Shown here: piece after piece, positions 1 through 8,216 of the stretch
Position numbering within the stretch: the stretch's first letter is position 1
How the letters are laid out: every line of letters starts with the position of its first letter
Assembly (NCBI GenBank): GCA_005768755.1
Contig: VAFL01000008.1
Span: 62,001 to 126,000 of the forward strand
Source: Paracoccus denitrificans
GTDB taxonomy: Bacteria; Pseudomonadota; Alphaproteobacteria; Rhodobacterales; Rhodobacteraceae
Direction: 5' to 3'
Length of the DNA stretch: 64,000 nt
The notes under the pieces: model-generated
Seen by the model: the letters and a program-made list of their open reading frames with translations, nothing else
Told to the model about the DNA's origin: nothing
Databases searched by the model: none
Program-made: the position numbers and the translations under genes

Positions 1-930
1 GGTTATCGCCGCATTGACGGCGACCTGAGCGCCAATGCCGAAATGGTCGAACTGGCCGAGGCCGAGGGCGACGACGAACTGGTTGCCGAAGCCGAGGCGA
101 ATCTGAAGAAGCTTGCCGAGGAAGCCGCCCAGAAGGAACTGGAGGCGCTGCTGAACGGCGAAGCCGACGGAAACGACACCTTTCTGGAGATCAATGCCGG
201 GGCAGGGGGCACGGAAAGCGCCGACTGGGCATCGATGCTGGCGCGCATGTATGTGCGTTGGGCCGAGAAGAAGGGCTATGACGTTGAACTCATTTCGGAA
301 TCACCGGGTGAAGAGGCAGGTATCCGGTCCGCTGCCTACAAGATATCCGGCCATAATGCCTATGGCTGGCTGAAGACGGAATCGGGTGTACACCGGCTGG
401 TTCGCATTTCGCCCTATGACAGCGCGGCGCGGCGCCATACCTCGTTTTCGTCGATCTGGGTCTATCCGGTTGTTGACGACAATATCGAGATTAACGTGCC
501 CGACAATGACATCCGCATCGATACCTATCGGTCGTCCGGGGCAGGTGGCCAGCACGTCAACACGACTGACTCTGCCGTGCGGATTACCCACCTGCCGACC
601 GGCATCGTCGTCACCAGCTCGATGAAGTCGCAGCACCAGAACCGCGAAGCCGCAATGAATGCTTTGAAAGCAAGGCTTTACCAGATGGAACTGGACAAAC
701 GCAATGCCGAGATCAACGCCCAGCACGATGCCAAGGGCGATGCCGGCTGGGGAAATCAGATCCGGTCCTACGTGCTGCATCCTTATCAGATGGTAAAGGA
801 TCTTCGGACCGGTCACGAAACGTCGGACACGCAAGGCGTTCTGGATGGCGCTCTCGATGGTTTCATGGCTGCGACGCTGGCCCTAGATGTATCCGGCAAA
901 AGCAGAGCCGAGGCAAACGCCGACGATTAA
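1..930 (+). CDS. prfB: Peptide chain release factor 2 (3' part)
   Basis: RF2 recognises UAA and UGA stop codons on the ribosome and triggers peptide release. The frame is open from base 1, so the start lies outside the window. The GGQ loop that enters the peptidyl-transferase centre is encoded at 544-552, in the context SGAGGQHVNTTDSAVRITH. The anticodon-like tripeptide, SPF in E. coli RF2, reads SPY here (409-417) within RISPYDSAARRHTSF. The acidic coiled-coil domain 1 is seen at the N-terminal end. The usual internal UGA frameshift site lies near the missing 5' end and cannot be assessed. No recognisable gene follows for about 230 bases. Confidence 0.96.
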   Translation, partial: GYRRIDGDLSANAEMVELAEAEGDDELVAEAEANLKKLAEEAAQKELEALLNGEADGNDTFLEINAGAGGTESADWASMLARMYVRWAEKKGYDVELISESPGEEAGIRSAAYKISGHNAYGWLKTESGVHRLVRISPYDSAARRHTSFSSIWVYPVVDDNIEINVPDNDIRIDTYRSSGAGGQHVNTTDSAVRITHLPTGIVVTSSMKSQHQNREAAMNALKARLYQMELDKRNAEINAQHDAKGDAGWGNQIRSYVLHPYQMVKDLRTGHETSDTQGVLDGALDGFMAATLALDVSGKSRAEANADD

Positions 931-1162
931 GCCGCCTTCGAAATCCAGCGGTCCGCATCTTTCACTTGGCAGGATGGAACGAGGCGCTCGTCGTTCCGCC
1001 AGTTCCAGTAGTGCGGCCACATGGAAAGCAGCAGTAGGCGATGCAATTTAGAACCTACGCGTTATATTAATAATCGGTATTATGTAACTATATGCTGTCG
1101 GGTTGCGCAGCGCACCGCATCCGCTGCAAGAACGGTATGAATATCAAAGAATGAGGTTACAT

Positions 1163-1717
1163 ATGGCTGTGACACCACCAGTTTGCGATTTTGGTGCGCC
1201 GATGCCTGACTTTGCGCTGCCGGATCCGGATGGAACGGTTCATCGACTGCAAGATATTCGCGGACCGCGCGGTACCGTGGTAATGTTCATCTGCAATCAT
1301 TGCCCGTTTGTGCAGGCGATCCTGGATCGGATCACCCGCGACGCGGCAGAACTGCACACAAAGCACGGCATTGGCGTCGTTGCGATCTCAGCCAATGATG
1401 TTGCGACATACCCGCAGGACTCGCCGGAACGCATGAAGGAAGTAGCGCTGCAGCACGGCTTCAGCTTCCCTTATCTTTACGACGAGACACAGGCGGTCGC
1501 GCGCGCTTATGGCGCGGAATGCACACCCGATTTCTTCGGATACAATGCCGACGGGCAGTTGCAGTATCGGGGACGCCTGGATGCATCCGGACGGCAGCCC
1601 GGACCAAGCGACGCGCGACGCGAGCTGTTTGACGCCATGGTCGAGGTTGCGCGGACCGGTGCCGGTCCACGGGATCAGACTGCCTCGATCGGTTGTTCGA
1701 TCAAATGGAAGGACTGA
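1163..1717 (+). CDS. Thioredoxin-fold redoxin (AhpC/TSA-like)
   Basis: A 184-residue thioredoxin-fold protein with the redox motif C44-N-H-C47 followed by PFV, placed after the first core strand (VVMFI). This CNHCPFV signature is typical of a small AhpC/TSA-redoxin subfamily; its physiological partner is unknown. The ATG at 1163 is chosen because GAGG lies six bases upstream. An in-frame ATG at 1151 and a TTG at 1103 lack a comparable ribosome binding site. There is no signal peptide, so a cytoplasmic thiol reductase or peroxidase-like role is inferred. The stop codon abuts the stop of the convergent ArsC-like gene with no spacer. Confidence 0.85.
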   Translation: MAVTPPVCDFGAPMPDFALPDPDGTVHRLQDIRGPRGTVVMFICNHCPFVQAILDRITRDAAELHTKHGIGVVAISANDVATYPQDSPERMKEVALQHGFSFPYLYDETQAVARAYGAECTPDFFGYNADGQLQYRGRLDASGRQPGPSDARRELFDAMVEVARTGAGPRDQTASIGCSIKWKD

Positions 1718-2062
1718 TTACGGCTCGACGCCGAACGCGCGTTTGACATTGGCTGTCCAGCCCAGAAAATGTTTCCCGTCATGCTCGATCGCTGGCCGCT
1801 TCATGAGCGCGGGCTTTGCAGCAAGCATGTCTTCCGGGGTGGCAGCGCGTTCGTCTTCGGACATCCCGCGCCAGGTCAAACTGGCGCGATTGACCAGTTT
1901 ATCGCCAAATGATTGCAGCATTCTGGTCCACTCGGCCTTATCCGGCGTGTCTTCCTTCACGTCGCGGAATTCGATCTGCCAACCGGCTTTTTCCAGCGCG
2001 CTGCGCGCCTTCTGCACGGTCGAGCAATAGTCGAGCCCATACATTTTAAGTGTTTTAGCCAT
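1718..2062 (-). CDS. ArsC/Spx-family reductase-like protein
   Basis: A 114-residue protein of the ArsC/Spx/YffB superfamily (thioredoxin-like fold). The N-terminus MYGLDYCSTVQKAR carries the single catalytic-type cysteine at position 13; there is no CxxC. The C-terminal part (KPALMKRPAIEHDGK) matches the family's RP-I/L substrate loop. Members are glutathione-dependent arsenate reductases or related thiol proteins of unknown substrate; no ars genes are nearby, so arsenate is not assumed. The gene starts four bases after the stop of a tiny lipoprotein gene, so the two are probably co-transcribed. Confidence 0.85.
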   Translation of the reverse strand: MAKTLKMYGLDYCSTVQKARSALEKAGWQIEFRDVKEDTPDKAEWTRMLQSFGDKLVNRASLTWRGMSEDERAATPEDMLAAKPALMKRPAIEHDGKHFLGWTANVKRAFGVEP

Positions 2063-2066
2063 GGCG

Positions 2067-2141
2067 TCAGATGAGCGGCACAAGCGGGACGTTGCAGGCC
2101 GCAAGGGCCAGAATGGCGGTTAGGGCGAGGACTGCTTTCAT
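2067..2141 (-). CDS. Very small lipoprotein (24 residues)
   Basis: ATG at 2141 opens a 24-residue frame, MKAVLALTAILALAACNVPL followed by VPLI and TGA. It has a Lys, a hydrophobic stretch and a lipobox (LAAC, Cys16), then only eight more residues. AGGAG lies six bases before the ATG, a strong ribosome binding site. The mature product would be a nine-residue lipopeptide anchored in an envelope membrane, comparable in design to entericidin-type mini-lipoproteins but not recognisably homologous. It sits directly ahead of the ArsC/Spx-like gene. Function unknown; coding is inferred from the lipobox, ribosome binding site and spacing. Confidence 0.7.
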   Translation of the reverse strand: MKAVLALTAILALAACNVPLVPLI

Positions 2142-2194
2142 GATACTGCTCCTGTTGGTGCGGCTTTATCGCCCCCCTGCCCTGTGGCGTCCAG

Positions 2195-3478
2195 TCATGA
2201 ATGATGTATTGAGGCTTTCAAGCGCCTGAGACCCATCCAGACAAGCAAAAGAACTGCGGGCGTTGCGGCGGACAGCAGGACTGATTTGTCGATACCGATG
2301 GACTTCGCAAGCGGTGCGGCAAGATACCCCAGCAGACCCACAGCGTAATAGCTGATCGCAACCACCGAAAGCCCTTCTACGGTATGTTGCAGGCGCAGTT
2401 GCAGTTCGGCGCGGCGGTCCATGCTTTCCAAAACGTGCTGGTTCTGCGTGCTGCGATCCACTTCGACCCTTGTGCGCAGCAGTTCTGCAGCGCGGCCGGT
2501 GCGTTCCAGCATTCGGTTCAGCCGCTCCTCGGTCGACGCGACGGTCCGCATGGCGGGGTCGTATCGCCGGATCATGAATTCCGAAAACAGCTGGTGCTCG
2601 GCAAACCGTTCTTCACGAAGCGCGCCGATGCGGTCGTTCACGATTGCTTCATAGGCACGCGTTGCACCGAACCGGAAAGCGCTTTGGGTGGCAAGCGATT
2701 CCAACCGTGACGCGACTGACAAAAGCCGGTGCAGCGTGGTTTCAGCCGGCCCGTCCTCCATCCCGTCGACCATGGTCGCCAGTTCCGGTTCCAGGCCGCT
2801 CAACCGCTCGGACAGGTGTCGCGCACGGCCAAGGCCCAGCATGGACATTGCGCGATATGTCTCGATCTCGCACAGGCGTTGGATGATCCGGCCGGTTCGG
2901 CCCGGGCCTACGTTGTCGCGCACAAAAACGGCGAAACGCATCCAGCCGTCTGGATCGATGCGAAAATCTGACGCAACCAGTGCCGATCTTTCCAGCACCC
3001 AGCAGGCTGCAAGGCTGTCCTTGCTGAACCACGCAGCAAGATCGTCGTCAACTTTGCGCAGATCATCAGGCAGCTTTTCAACCCGCATCAGTGCGGCAGT
3101 AACGCGCTTGCCCGGTGCTTCCTTTTGCCAATCTTCAGAAAACACGGCTGCAAGGCTGGGGTCGAAGGGCCTTGGCGAGACACCTTCAGCAAGCGCGGTA
3201 TAGCTGATGAATTCGGTGTGGCTTTCCCAGACGACACGATGCCGACCAAGCCTTGCCGCATAGTGACTGTTACCGGCGGAAGGCCGTTGCGCACCGTGCC
3301 TTTCGACAAGCACCTGCAAATGGGCCAGATCGCGCGCACGTTCACGCGCTGCGGCCTCTCCGGGTTCCTTGAAGGCCAGATAGACGGCATGGCATGGGGC
3401 ATCAATGCGCGGCGATGGACGGGCATGCAGCTCGTTCACCAGTGGCGTGCGCATCGGATGGTCAAGACTGCGATCCAT
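2195..3478 (-). CDS. DUF3422 family protein
   Basis: A 427-residue protein of the DUF3422 family (PF11902), recognised by the opening P-L-V-N-E-L-H-A-R-P and the central WMRFAVF and GRIIQRLCEIETYR segments. A long helical, coiled-coil-like region (about residues 215-360) is followed by two hydrophobic segments near the C-terminus (about 370-420), suggesting a cytoplasmic domain tethered to the inner membrane. The biochemical role is unknown. It is divergent from the L,D-transpeptidase gene across a 148-base gap that must hold both promoters. Confidence 0.88.
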   Translation of the reverse strand: MDRSLDHPMRTPLVNELHARPSPRIDAPCHAVYLAFKEPGEAAARERARDLAHLQVLVERHGAQRPSAGNSHYAARLGRHRVVWESHTEFISYTALAEGVSPRPFDPSLAAVFSEDWQKEAPGKRVTAALMRVEKLPDDLRKVDDDLAAWFSKDSLAACWVLERSALVASDFRIDPDGWMRFAVFVRDNVGPGRTGRIIQRLCEIETYRAMSMLGLGRARHLSERLSGLEPELATMVDGMEDGPAETTLHRLLSVASRLESLATQSAFRFGATRAYEAIVNDRIGALREERFAEHQLFSEFMIRRYDPAMRTVASTEERLNRMLERTGRAAELLRTRVEVDRSTQNQHVLESMDRRAELQLRLQHTVEGLSVVAISYYAVGLLGYLAAPLAKSIGIDKSVLLSAATPAVLLLVWMGLRRLKASIHHS

Positions 3479-3626
3479 GTCGAAACATTAGCGAACCAAT
3501 TCCCGATGCGGAACAACGACGTAGCGCCACCACTCAAGCTTACGTGATCCGTGTCGGCATTGCACCGCTGTCGCGTCCCGTCCAGAATGGCAAAAAAAGC
3601 GGAATAACAAGCAGAATGAGGCAGCG

Positions 3627-4139
3627 ATGCGTCGGGATTTTCTGAAACTCATGCTGGGCGGTGCCGGGCTGCTGGCCATGGCAGCCTGTTCGACGACCGA
3701 TCCGAAATTCAAGACCTATCGCGGCCCGCGGGTGACACGGATCGACGTGTTCAAATCCAGCCGCGTGATGACCTTCTATTCCGGTGCGACCCCGATCAAG
3801 AGCTATAATTTTGGGCTTGGTTACGCGCCGGTCGGCAACAAGGAATATGAAGGCGACGGAAAGACGCCCGAGGGGCTTTACTATATCGATCGTAGAAACC
3901 CCAACAGCCGCTATCACCTGTCTGTCGGGATCTCTTATCCGAATGAGGCCGATATCGCGCGCGCCATGGCACAGGGCGTGCAGGTCGGAAGCGATATCTT
4001 CATTCACGGACAGGGGCCCGAAGGCCGCGCGGCCACCAAGCGCGACTGGACTGTCGGCTGTATCGCCGTCACCGATGCCGAGATCGAGGATATCTATGCG
4101 ATGGTCCCCGACGGCACGCCCATCATGATCTACCCCTGA
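3627..4139 (+). CDS. L,D-transpeptidase (YkuD) lipoprotein
   Basis: A 170-residue YkuD-domain protein. The N-terminus MRRDFLK is a twin-arginine motif and is followed by a lipobox ending at Cys21 (AMAAC), so export by Tat with lipid anchoring is predicted. The catalytic core shows the family pattern H-G (FIHGQGPEG, near residue 126) and S/T-x-G-C (DWTVGCIAV, catalytic Cys near 145). L,D-transpeptidases form 3-3 cross-links in peptidoglycan or attach proteins to it, using a cysteine thioester. TGAGG precedes the ATG. The last ten bases overlap the 3' end of the convergent decarboxylase-like gene. Confidence 0.93.
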   Translation: MRRDFLKLMLGGAGLLAMAACSTTDPKFKTYRGPRVTRIDVFKSSRVMTFYSGATPIKSYNFGLGYAPVGNKEYEGDGKTPEGLYYIDRRNPNSRYHLSVGISYPNEADIARAMAQGVQVGSDIFIHGQGPEGRAATKRDWTVGCIAVTDAEIEDIYAMVPDGTPIMIYP

Positions 4140-4525
4140 TCAGCGGTAACGCCTCGCTCGGCAAAGACCTCGGTCGCGGCGTTCAACCCATTCAGCGCCG
4201 CTGGCATTCCGCCATAAACCGCCATTTGCCAGATTGCTTCCAGGATCTCGCGCGGGGTGGCACCGACGGCCAGCGTGTGGGCGATGTTCACCTTCAGCTG
4301 TGGGCCGGTCTGCCCGCCAAGCACTGTGAGCGCCGCGACCGTGCACAGCTGGCGGGTTTTCAGATCCAGCCCCGGCCGGGCATAATAATGGCCGTAGGCG
4401 GTCTCGATCAGCGAATCCGCCATCCCGTCGATCATACCGCCGAATTGTTCGGTCAGTTGTTCGGCAAGCTGCGGGTTCAGTTGCGCGGCGACCTTGCGGC
4501 CCTGGTCAAGATGCGTGTCGGTCAT
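4130..4525 (-). CDS. Carboxymuconolactone decarboxylase family protein
   Basis: A 131-residue all-helical protein of the CMD/AhpD superfamily, seen in the order R-Q-L-C-T-V-A-A-L, the histidine in VNIAHTLAVGATPREILEA, and the closing AIWQMAVYGGMPAALN. There is no CxxC, so the decarboxylase-like rather than the AhpD peroxidase branch is favoured; the substrate is unknown. The start at 4525 lies inside the 3' end of the upstream merR-type gene, implying translational coupling. A MerR regulator followed by a CMD gene behind a MerR-type promoter is a common stress-response cassette. Confidence 0.86.
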   Translation of the reverse strand: MTDTHLDQGRKVAAQLNPQLAEQLTEQFGGMIDGMADSLIETAYGHYYARPGLDLKTRQLCTVAALTVLGGQTGPQLKVNIAHTLAVGATPREILEAIWQMAVYGGMPAALNGLNAATEVFAERGVTADQG

Positions 4526-4880
4526 GGTCTTTTTCCATTTCTCGATAAGTTTCGATCTTGGCATCCAGAAGCTCCAGCGAAGCGGTCAGCATGGCGATGT
4601 GTTCGGCCACCGCGTCGCGATGGGCCTCGATCATCTCGCGTCGGGTCCGCAGCGTGGCATTGCCCTGCCGGCGCAGCGCGGCATAGCGGATACGTTCCGC
4701 CTGCTTCATGCCCGTCGCATTCAGCCGGTCCAGAAACGCGATCCATTCCAGCACCTCGGGGGCGTAATCACGCCGCCCTGCCCCGTCACGGGCCGGACGG
4801 TCGATCAGCGCGATCTTTTCGTAAAAGCGCAGCGTGTCGATGCTGAGCCCGCTTTTGCGGGACAATTCCCCGATCTTCAT
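4506..4880 (-). CDS. MerR family transcriptional regulator
   Basis: A 124-residue MerR-type activator. The N-terminal winged helix is complete (MKIGELSRKSGLSIDTLRFYEK), with the second helix-turn-helix half GRRDYAPEVLEWIAFLDRLN, followed by a dimerisation coiled coil (about residues 75-120). No effector-binding cysteines follow the coil, so it is not a metal sensor of the CueR/MerR kind. It is most like regulators of aldehyde or electrophile stress genes. It is the first gene of a two-gene unit with the CMD-family gene and presumably controls the promoter at 4905-4935. Confidence 0.9.
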   Translation of the reverse strand: MKIGELSRKSGLSIDTLRFYEKIALIDRPARDGAGRRDYAPEVLEWIAFLDRLNATGMKQAERIRYAALRRQGNATLRTRREMIEAHRDAVAEHIAMLTASLELLDAKIETYREMEKDHDRHAS

Positions 4881-4904
4881 CCTGTCTCTCCTGTGCCGCT
4901 GCCC

Positions 4905-4935
4905 TGTCTAAATGCTGGAGCACACTCCAGATCAA
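4905..4935 (-). promoter_or_regulatory. MerR-type promoter with 19-bp spacer
   Basis: Reading the minus strand, a -35 TTGATC (4930-4935) and a -10 TAGACA (4905-4910) are separated by 19 bases. The spacer holds the perfect inverted repeat CTGGAG-4-CTCCAG (4915-4930). An over-long spacer with an operator palindrome inside it is the hallmark of MerR-activated promoters. It lies 25 bases upstream of the merR-type start, so autoregulation of the MerR/CMD unit is inferred. Confidence 0.8.
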
Positions 4936-4939
4936 GCAC

Positions 4940-4974
4940 AAAAAAAGCCCCGCCATGTCCGGCGGGGCTTTTGC
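4940..4974 (-). terminator. Rho-independent terminator of pntAB
   Basis: An 8-bp perfect stem GCCCCGCC/GGCGGGGC with a six-base loop; on the minus strand it is followed by seven T. It begins just after the pntB stop. Confidence 0.85.
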
Positions 4975-4991
4975 ATTCCTTGACGGGTCGA

Positions 4992-6434
4992 TCAGTCGAT
5001 CAACGGCAGCAGCGCATTGACCGAATCCTTGGCGTCGCCATAGAACATTCTGGTATTTTCCTTGTAGAACAAGGGATTTTCGATGCCGGAATAGCCGGTC
5101 CCCTGCCCCCGCTTGCTGACAAAGACGTTCTTGGCCTTCCACACTTCCAGAACTGGCATCCCGGCGATGGGGCTGTTGGGATCGTCCTGGGCCGCAGGGT
5201 TCACGATGTCGTTCGACCCGATGACGATGACCACATCCGTATTCGGGAAGTCGTCATTGATCTCATCCATCTCCATCACGATGTCATAGGGAACTTTTGC
5301 CTCTGCCAGCAGGACGTTCATGTGTCCGGGCAGACGCCCCGCGACCGGGTGAATGGCGAAGCGCACATTTTTGCCCGCCGCGCGCAGCTTGCGCGTCAGC
5401 TCGCTGACAGCCTGCTGGGCCTGGGCGACGGCCATACCGTAACCCGGCACGATTATGACCTCGTCCGCCTCGTTCAGGGCGGCCGCCACCCCATCGGCAT
5501 CGATGGCGATCTGCTCGCCTTCGATTTCCATCGCCGGCCCGGTTTCGCCGCCAAATCCGCCAAGAATGACGCTGACGAAGTTACGGTTCATGGCCTTGCA
5601 CATGATATAGCTGAGGATCGCGCCAGACGAGCCGACAAGCGCCCCGGTCACGATCAGCAGGTCGTTCGACAGGGTGAAACCGACAGCCGCCGCAGCCCAG
5701 CCAGAATAGCTGTTCAACATCGAAACGACGACAGGCATGTCCGCACCGCCGATGCCCATGATCAGGTGCCAGCCGATGAAACCGGCCAGCAGCGCGATCA
5801 GGATCAGCCAGAAAGCCGACGGACCGACATCGCCGATATACATCAGCCCGATGATAAGCGACAGCGCGGCGGCCGACGCATTCAGCAGATGGCCGCCCGG
5901 CAGTTTTTTCGGTTTGCCGTTAATGCGCCCCGACAGCTTGCCGAATGCGACGATGGACCCGGTGAACGTCACCGCGCCAATAAAGACCCCCAGAAACACT
6001 TCGATCTGAAGCATGTTCAACTCTGCCGGGGTCTTGTGGGTCAGCAGCTCTGCAAATCCGCGGAAGTGTTCGACCGCACCGGTCGCCTTGGCCCGCATCA
6101 CCCGCCCGAGTTCAAGCTGGGCGTTAAAGCCCACGAAAACTGCGGCAAGACCAACCAGCGAATGCATCGCGGCGACAAGTTGCGGCATCTCGGTCATCTG
6201 GACGCGGGTCGCCACGACCCAGCCGATCGCGCCGCCGATGGCGATCATCACAAGCGAGACAAACCAGTTGCCCGCACCCGGACCGAAGAGTGTCGCCAGA
6301 ACGGCAAGCGCCATGCCGACGATGCCATACCAGATGGCACGTTTGGCGCTTTCCTGTCCCGACAGCCCGCCAAGCGACAGGATGAACAGGATCGAGGCGA
6401 CGACATAAGCGGCGGTGGTAAATCCGTATTCCAT
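4992..6434 (-). CDS. pntB: NAD(P) transhydrogenase subunit beta
   Basis: A 480-residue beta subunit of the proton-translocating transhydrogenase, which uses the proton-motive force to drive NADH + NADP+ to NAD+ + NADPH. The N-terminal two thirds are multi-spanning membrane helices (domain II); the C-terminal part is the NADP(H)-binding domain III, with G-Y-G-M-A-V-A-Q-A-Q and SNDIVNPAAQDDPNSPIAGM. The ATG at 6434 has GGAGGGG just upstream. It follows pntA after ten bases. Confidence 0.97.
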   Translation of the reverse strand: MEYGFTTAAYVVASILFILSLGGLSGQESAKRAIWYGIVGMALAVLATLFGPGAGNWFVSLVMIAIGGAIGWVVATRVQMTEMPQLVAAMHSLVGLAAVFVGFNAQLELGRVMRAKATGAVEHFRGFAELLTHKTPAELNMLQIEVFLGVFIGAVTFTGSIVAFGKLSGRINGKPKKLPGGHLLNASAAALSLIIGLMYIGDVGPSAFWLILIALLAGFIGWHLIMGIGGADMPVVVSMLNSYSGWAAAAVGFTLSNDLLIVTGALVGSSGAILSYIMCKAMNRNFVSVILGGFGGETGPAMEIEGEQIAIDADGVAAALNEADEVIIVPGYGMAVAQAQQAVSELTRKLRAAGKNVRFAIHPVAGRLPGHMNVLLAEAKVPYDIVMEMDEINDDFPNTDVVIVIGSNDIVNPAAQDDPNSPIAGMPVLEVWKAKNVFVSKRGQGTGYSGIENPLFYKENTRMFYGDAKDSVNALLPLID

Positions 6435-6444
6435 CGGCCCCTCC

Positions 6445-8019
6445 TTACGATTTCTGGAACATGGCAAGCATGCGACGGGTGACAAGGAAGCCACCGAAGA
6501 TGTTCACTCCGGCCATGAAAACGGCAAGAGCGGCAAGAATGACCACCAGCCAGGACCCCGACCCGATCTGCACGAGAGCACCAAGGATGATGATCGAGCT
6601 GATGGCATTCGTGATCGCCATCAGCGGCGTATGCAGCGAATGGGCGACATTCCAGATCACCTTGAAGCCCACGAAGCAGGACAGCACGAAGACGATGAAA
6701 TGGGACATGAAGCTTGCGGGCGCGACCAGGCCGATCAGCAAAAGCAGCACTGCACCGCCACCAAGCAGCATGACCTGTTGGCGCGTTTCGGCCTTGAAGG
6801 CGGCGACTTCGGCGGCCTTGCGTTCTTCGACCGTCAGTTCCTTCTTCTTTTCTTTCGGCTTCTGCGCCGCGATGGCCGCGACCTTGGGCGGCGGTGGTGG
6901 CCAGGTCACGTCGTGATCGTGAACGACGGTCGCGCCCCGGATCACGTCGTCCTCCATGTTCTGAACAAGCTGGCCGTCCTTGTCAGGCGTCAGGTCGGTC
7001 ATGAAATGGCGGATATTGTTGCCGTAGAGTTCGGACGACTGCGTGGCCATCCGCGACGGAAAATCGGTATAGCCGATAATGGTGACGCCGTTTTCGGTGA
7101 CGTGCTTTTCATCGGGGATGGTCAGTTCGCTGTTGCCGCCCTTTTCGGCGGCAAGATCGACGATGACCGAACCGGGCTTCATCGCCTCGATCATGTCTTT
7201 CGTCCACAGCACGGGCGCATCGCGCCCCGGAATCAGCGCCGTGGTAATGACAATGTCCATCTGCGGCGCAAGCTCGCGGAATTTTTCAAGCTGTTTCTCG
7301 CGGAACTCGGGGCTGGAGGGCGCGGCATAGCCGCCCGTCGCCGCCCCGTCCTGTGCGGCCTCAGCGAAATCCAGGTAGACAAACTCTGCCCCCATCGATT
7401 CGATCTGTTCGGCAACTTCTGGTCGCACGTCGAAGGCGTAGACCTGTGCGCCCAGGCTGACGGCGGTCCCGATGGCGGCCAGACCCGCCACACCCGCACC
7501 AACGACCAGCACCTTGGCCGGCGGCACCTTGCCCGCCGCAGTCACTTGTCCAGTGAAGAAGCGCCCGAAATTGTTCGCGGCCTCGATCACTGCGCGATAG
7601 CCGGCAATATTGGCCATCGACGACAGCGCGTCCATCTTCTGCGCGCGACTGATACGCGGCACCATGTCCATGGCGATGGCTGTGATGCCCTGCGACTTGG
7701 CAGCTTCCAGAAGTTCGCTGTTCTGTGCCGGATAGAAATGCGAAATCAGCGTTTGACCTTCGCGCATCTGGCCGATTTCGTCTGTTTCCGGCGGACGAAC
7801 TTTTGCAACGACATCGACTGCCGCGATCAGATCGCTGGCCGAGCCGTCGACGGTCACGCCGGCATTGCGGTAATCCTCGTCAGAGAAGCCGGCCGCAGCA
7901 CCTGCCCCGGTTTCAGCATGGACATCATATCCCAGCTTTTGCAGATACCCGGCCGACGAGGGCGTGATCGCCACTCGGTTCTCGCCGGACTGACTTTCCT
8001 TCAGCGCTCCAATCTTCAT
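6445..8019 (-). CDS. pntA: NAD(P) transhydrogenase subunit alpha
   Basis: A 524-residue alpha subunit. It has the NAD(H)-binding domain I (opening MKIGALKESQSGENRVAI, mobile-loop region VPRISRAQKMDALSS and the dinucleotide fold VLVVGAGVAGLAAIG) and then a Pro/Lys-rich linker and four hydrophobic segments (about 405-515) forming part of domain II. Domain I and the membrane part are in one chain as in E. coli, unlike the split PntAA/PntAB of Rhodospirillum. The start at 8019 gives the usual family N-terminus; upstream in-frame codons would add an unrelated 32-residue leader. Confidence 0.96.
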   Translation of the reverse strand: MKIGALKESQSGENRVAITPSSAGYLQKLGYDVHAETGAGAAAGFSDEDYRNAGVTVDGSASDLIAAVDVVAKVRPPETDEIGQMREGQTLISHFYPAQNSELLEAAKSQGITAIAMDMVPRISRAQKMDALSSMANIAGYRAVIEAANNFGRFFTGQVTAAGKVPPAKVLVVGAGVAGLAAIGTAVSLGAQVYAFDVRPEVAEQIESMGAEFVYLDFAEAAQDGAATGGYAAPSSPEFREKQLEKFRELAPQMDIVITTALIPGRDAPVLWTKDMIEAMKPGSVIVDLAAEKGGNSELTIPDEKHVTENGVTIIGYTDFPSRMATQSSELYGNNIRHFMTDLTPDKDGQLVQNMEDDVIRGATVVHDHDVTWPPPPPKVAAIAAQKPKEKKKELTVEERKAAEVAAFKAETRQQVMLLGGGAVLLLLIGLVAPASFMSHFIVFVLSCFVGFKVIWNVAHSLHTPLMAITNAISSIIILGALVQIGSGSWLVVILAALAVFMAGVNIFGGFLVTRRMLAMFQKS

Positions 8020-8146
8020 CGCCCACCCCTTTCGATGTCGGTTGGGCCAAGGTTTATCACCGCGCAACAAATATTCACAAGTAAGTGACGCAACGCCAGA
8101 TAACGAAAAATCCATGTCGCGTCGTGAAATGACGGAAAACCAGCAC

Positions 8147-8179
8147 GAAAACGCCGCCGCAACATGGTTGCGGCGGCGT
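8147..8179 (-). terminator. Terminator after the Ala/Asp-repeat gene
   Basis: A perfect 12-bp inverted repeat CGCCGCCGCAAC/GTTGCGGCGGCG (8152-8163/8167-8178) extended by one A-T pair, with TTTT following on the minus strand. It ends the transcript of the upstream repeat-protein gene and separates it from pntA. Confidence 0.8.
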
Positions 8180-8216
8180 GGTCAAGATGGTGCGCAGTGC
8201 TGCGCCTGATCAGCGA

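Noticed and set aside
4494..8088. Very long plus-strand open frames (over 500 codons each) opposite pntB and pntA
   Set aside because: They are antisense to unmistakable transhydrogenase genes and show Arg/His/Gln-rich composition typical of the reverse complement of GC-rich coding DNA.
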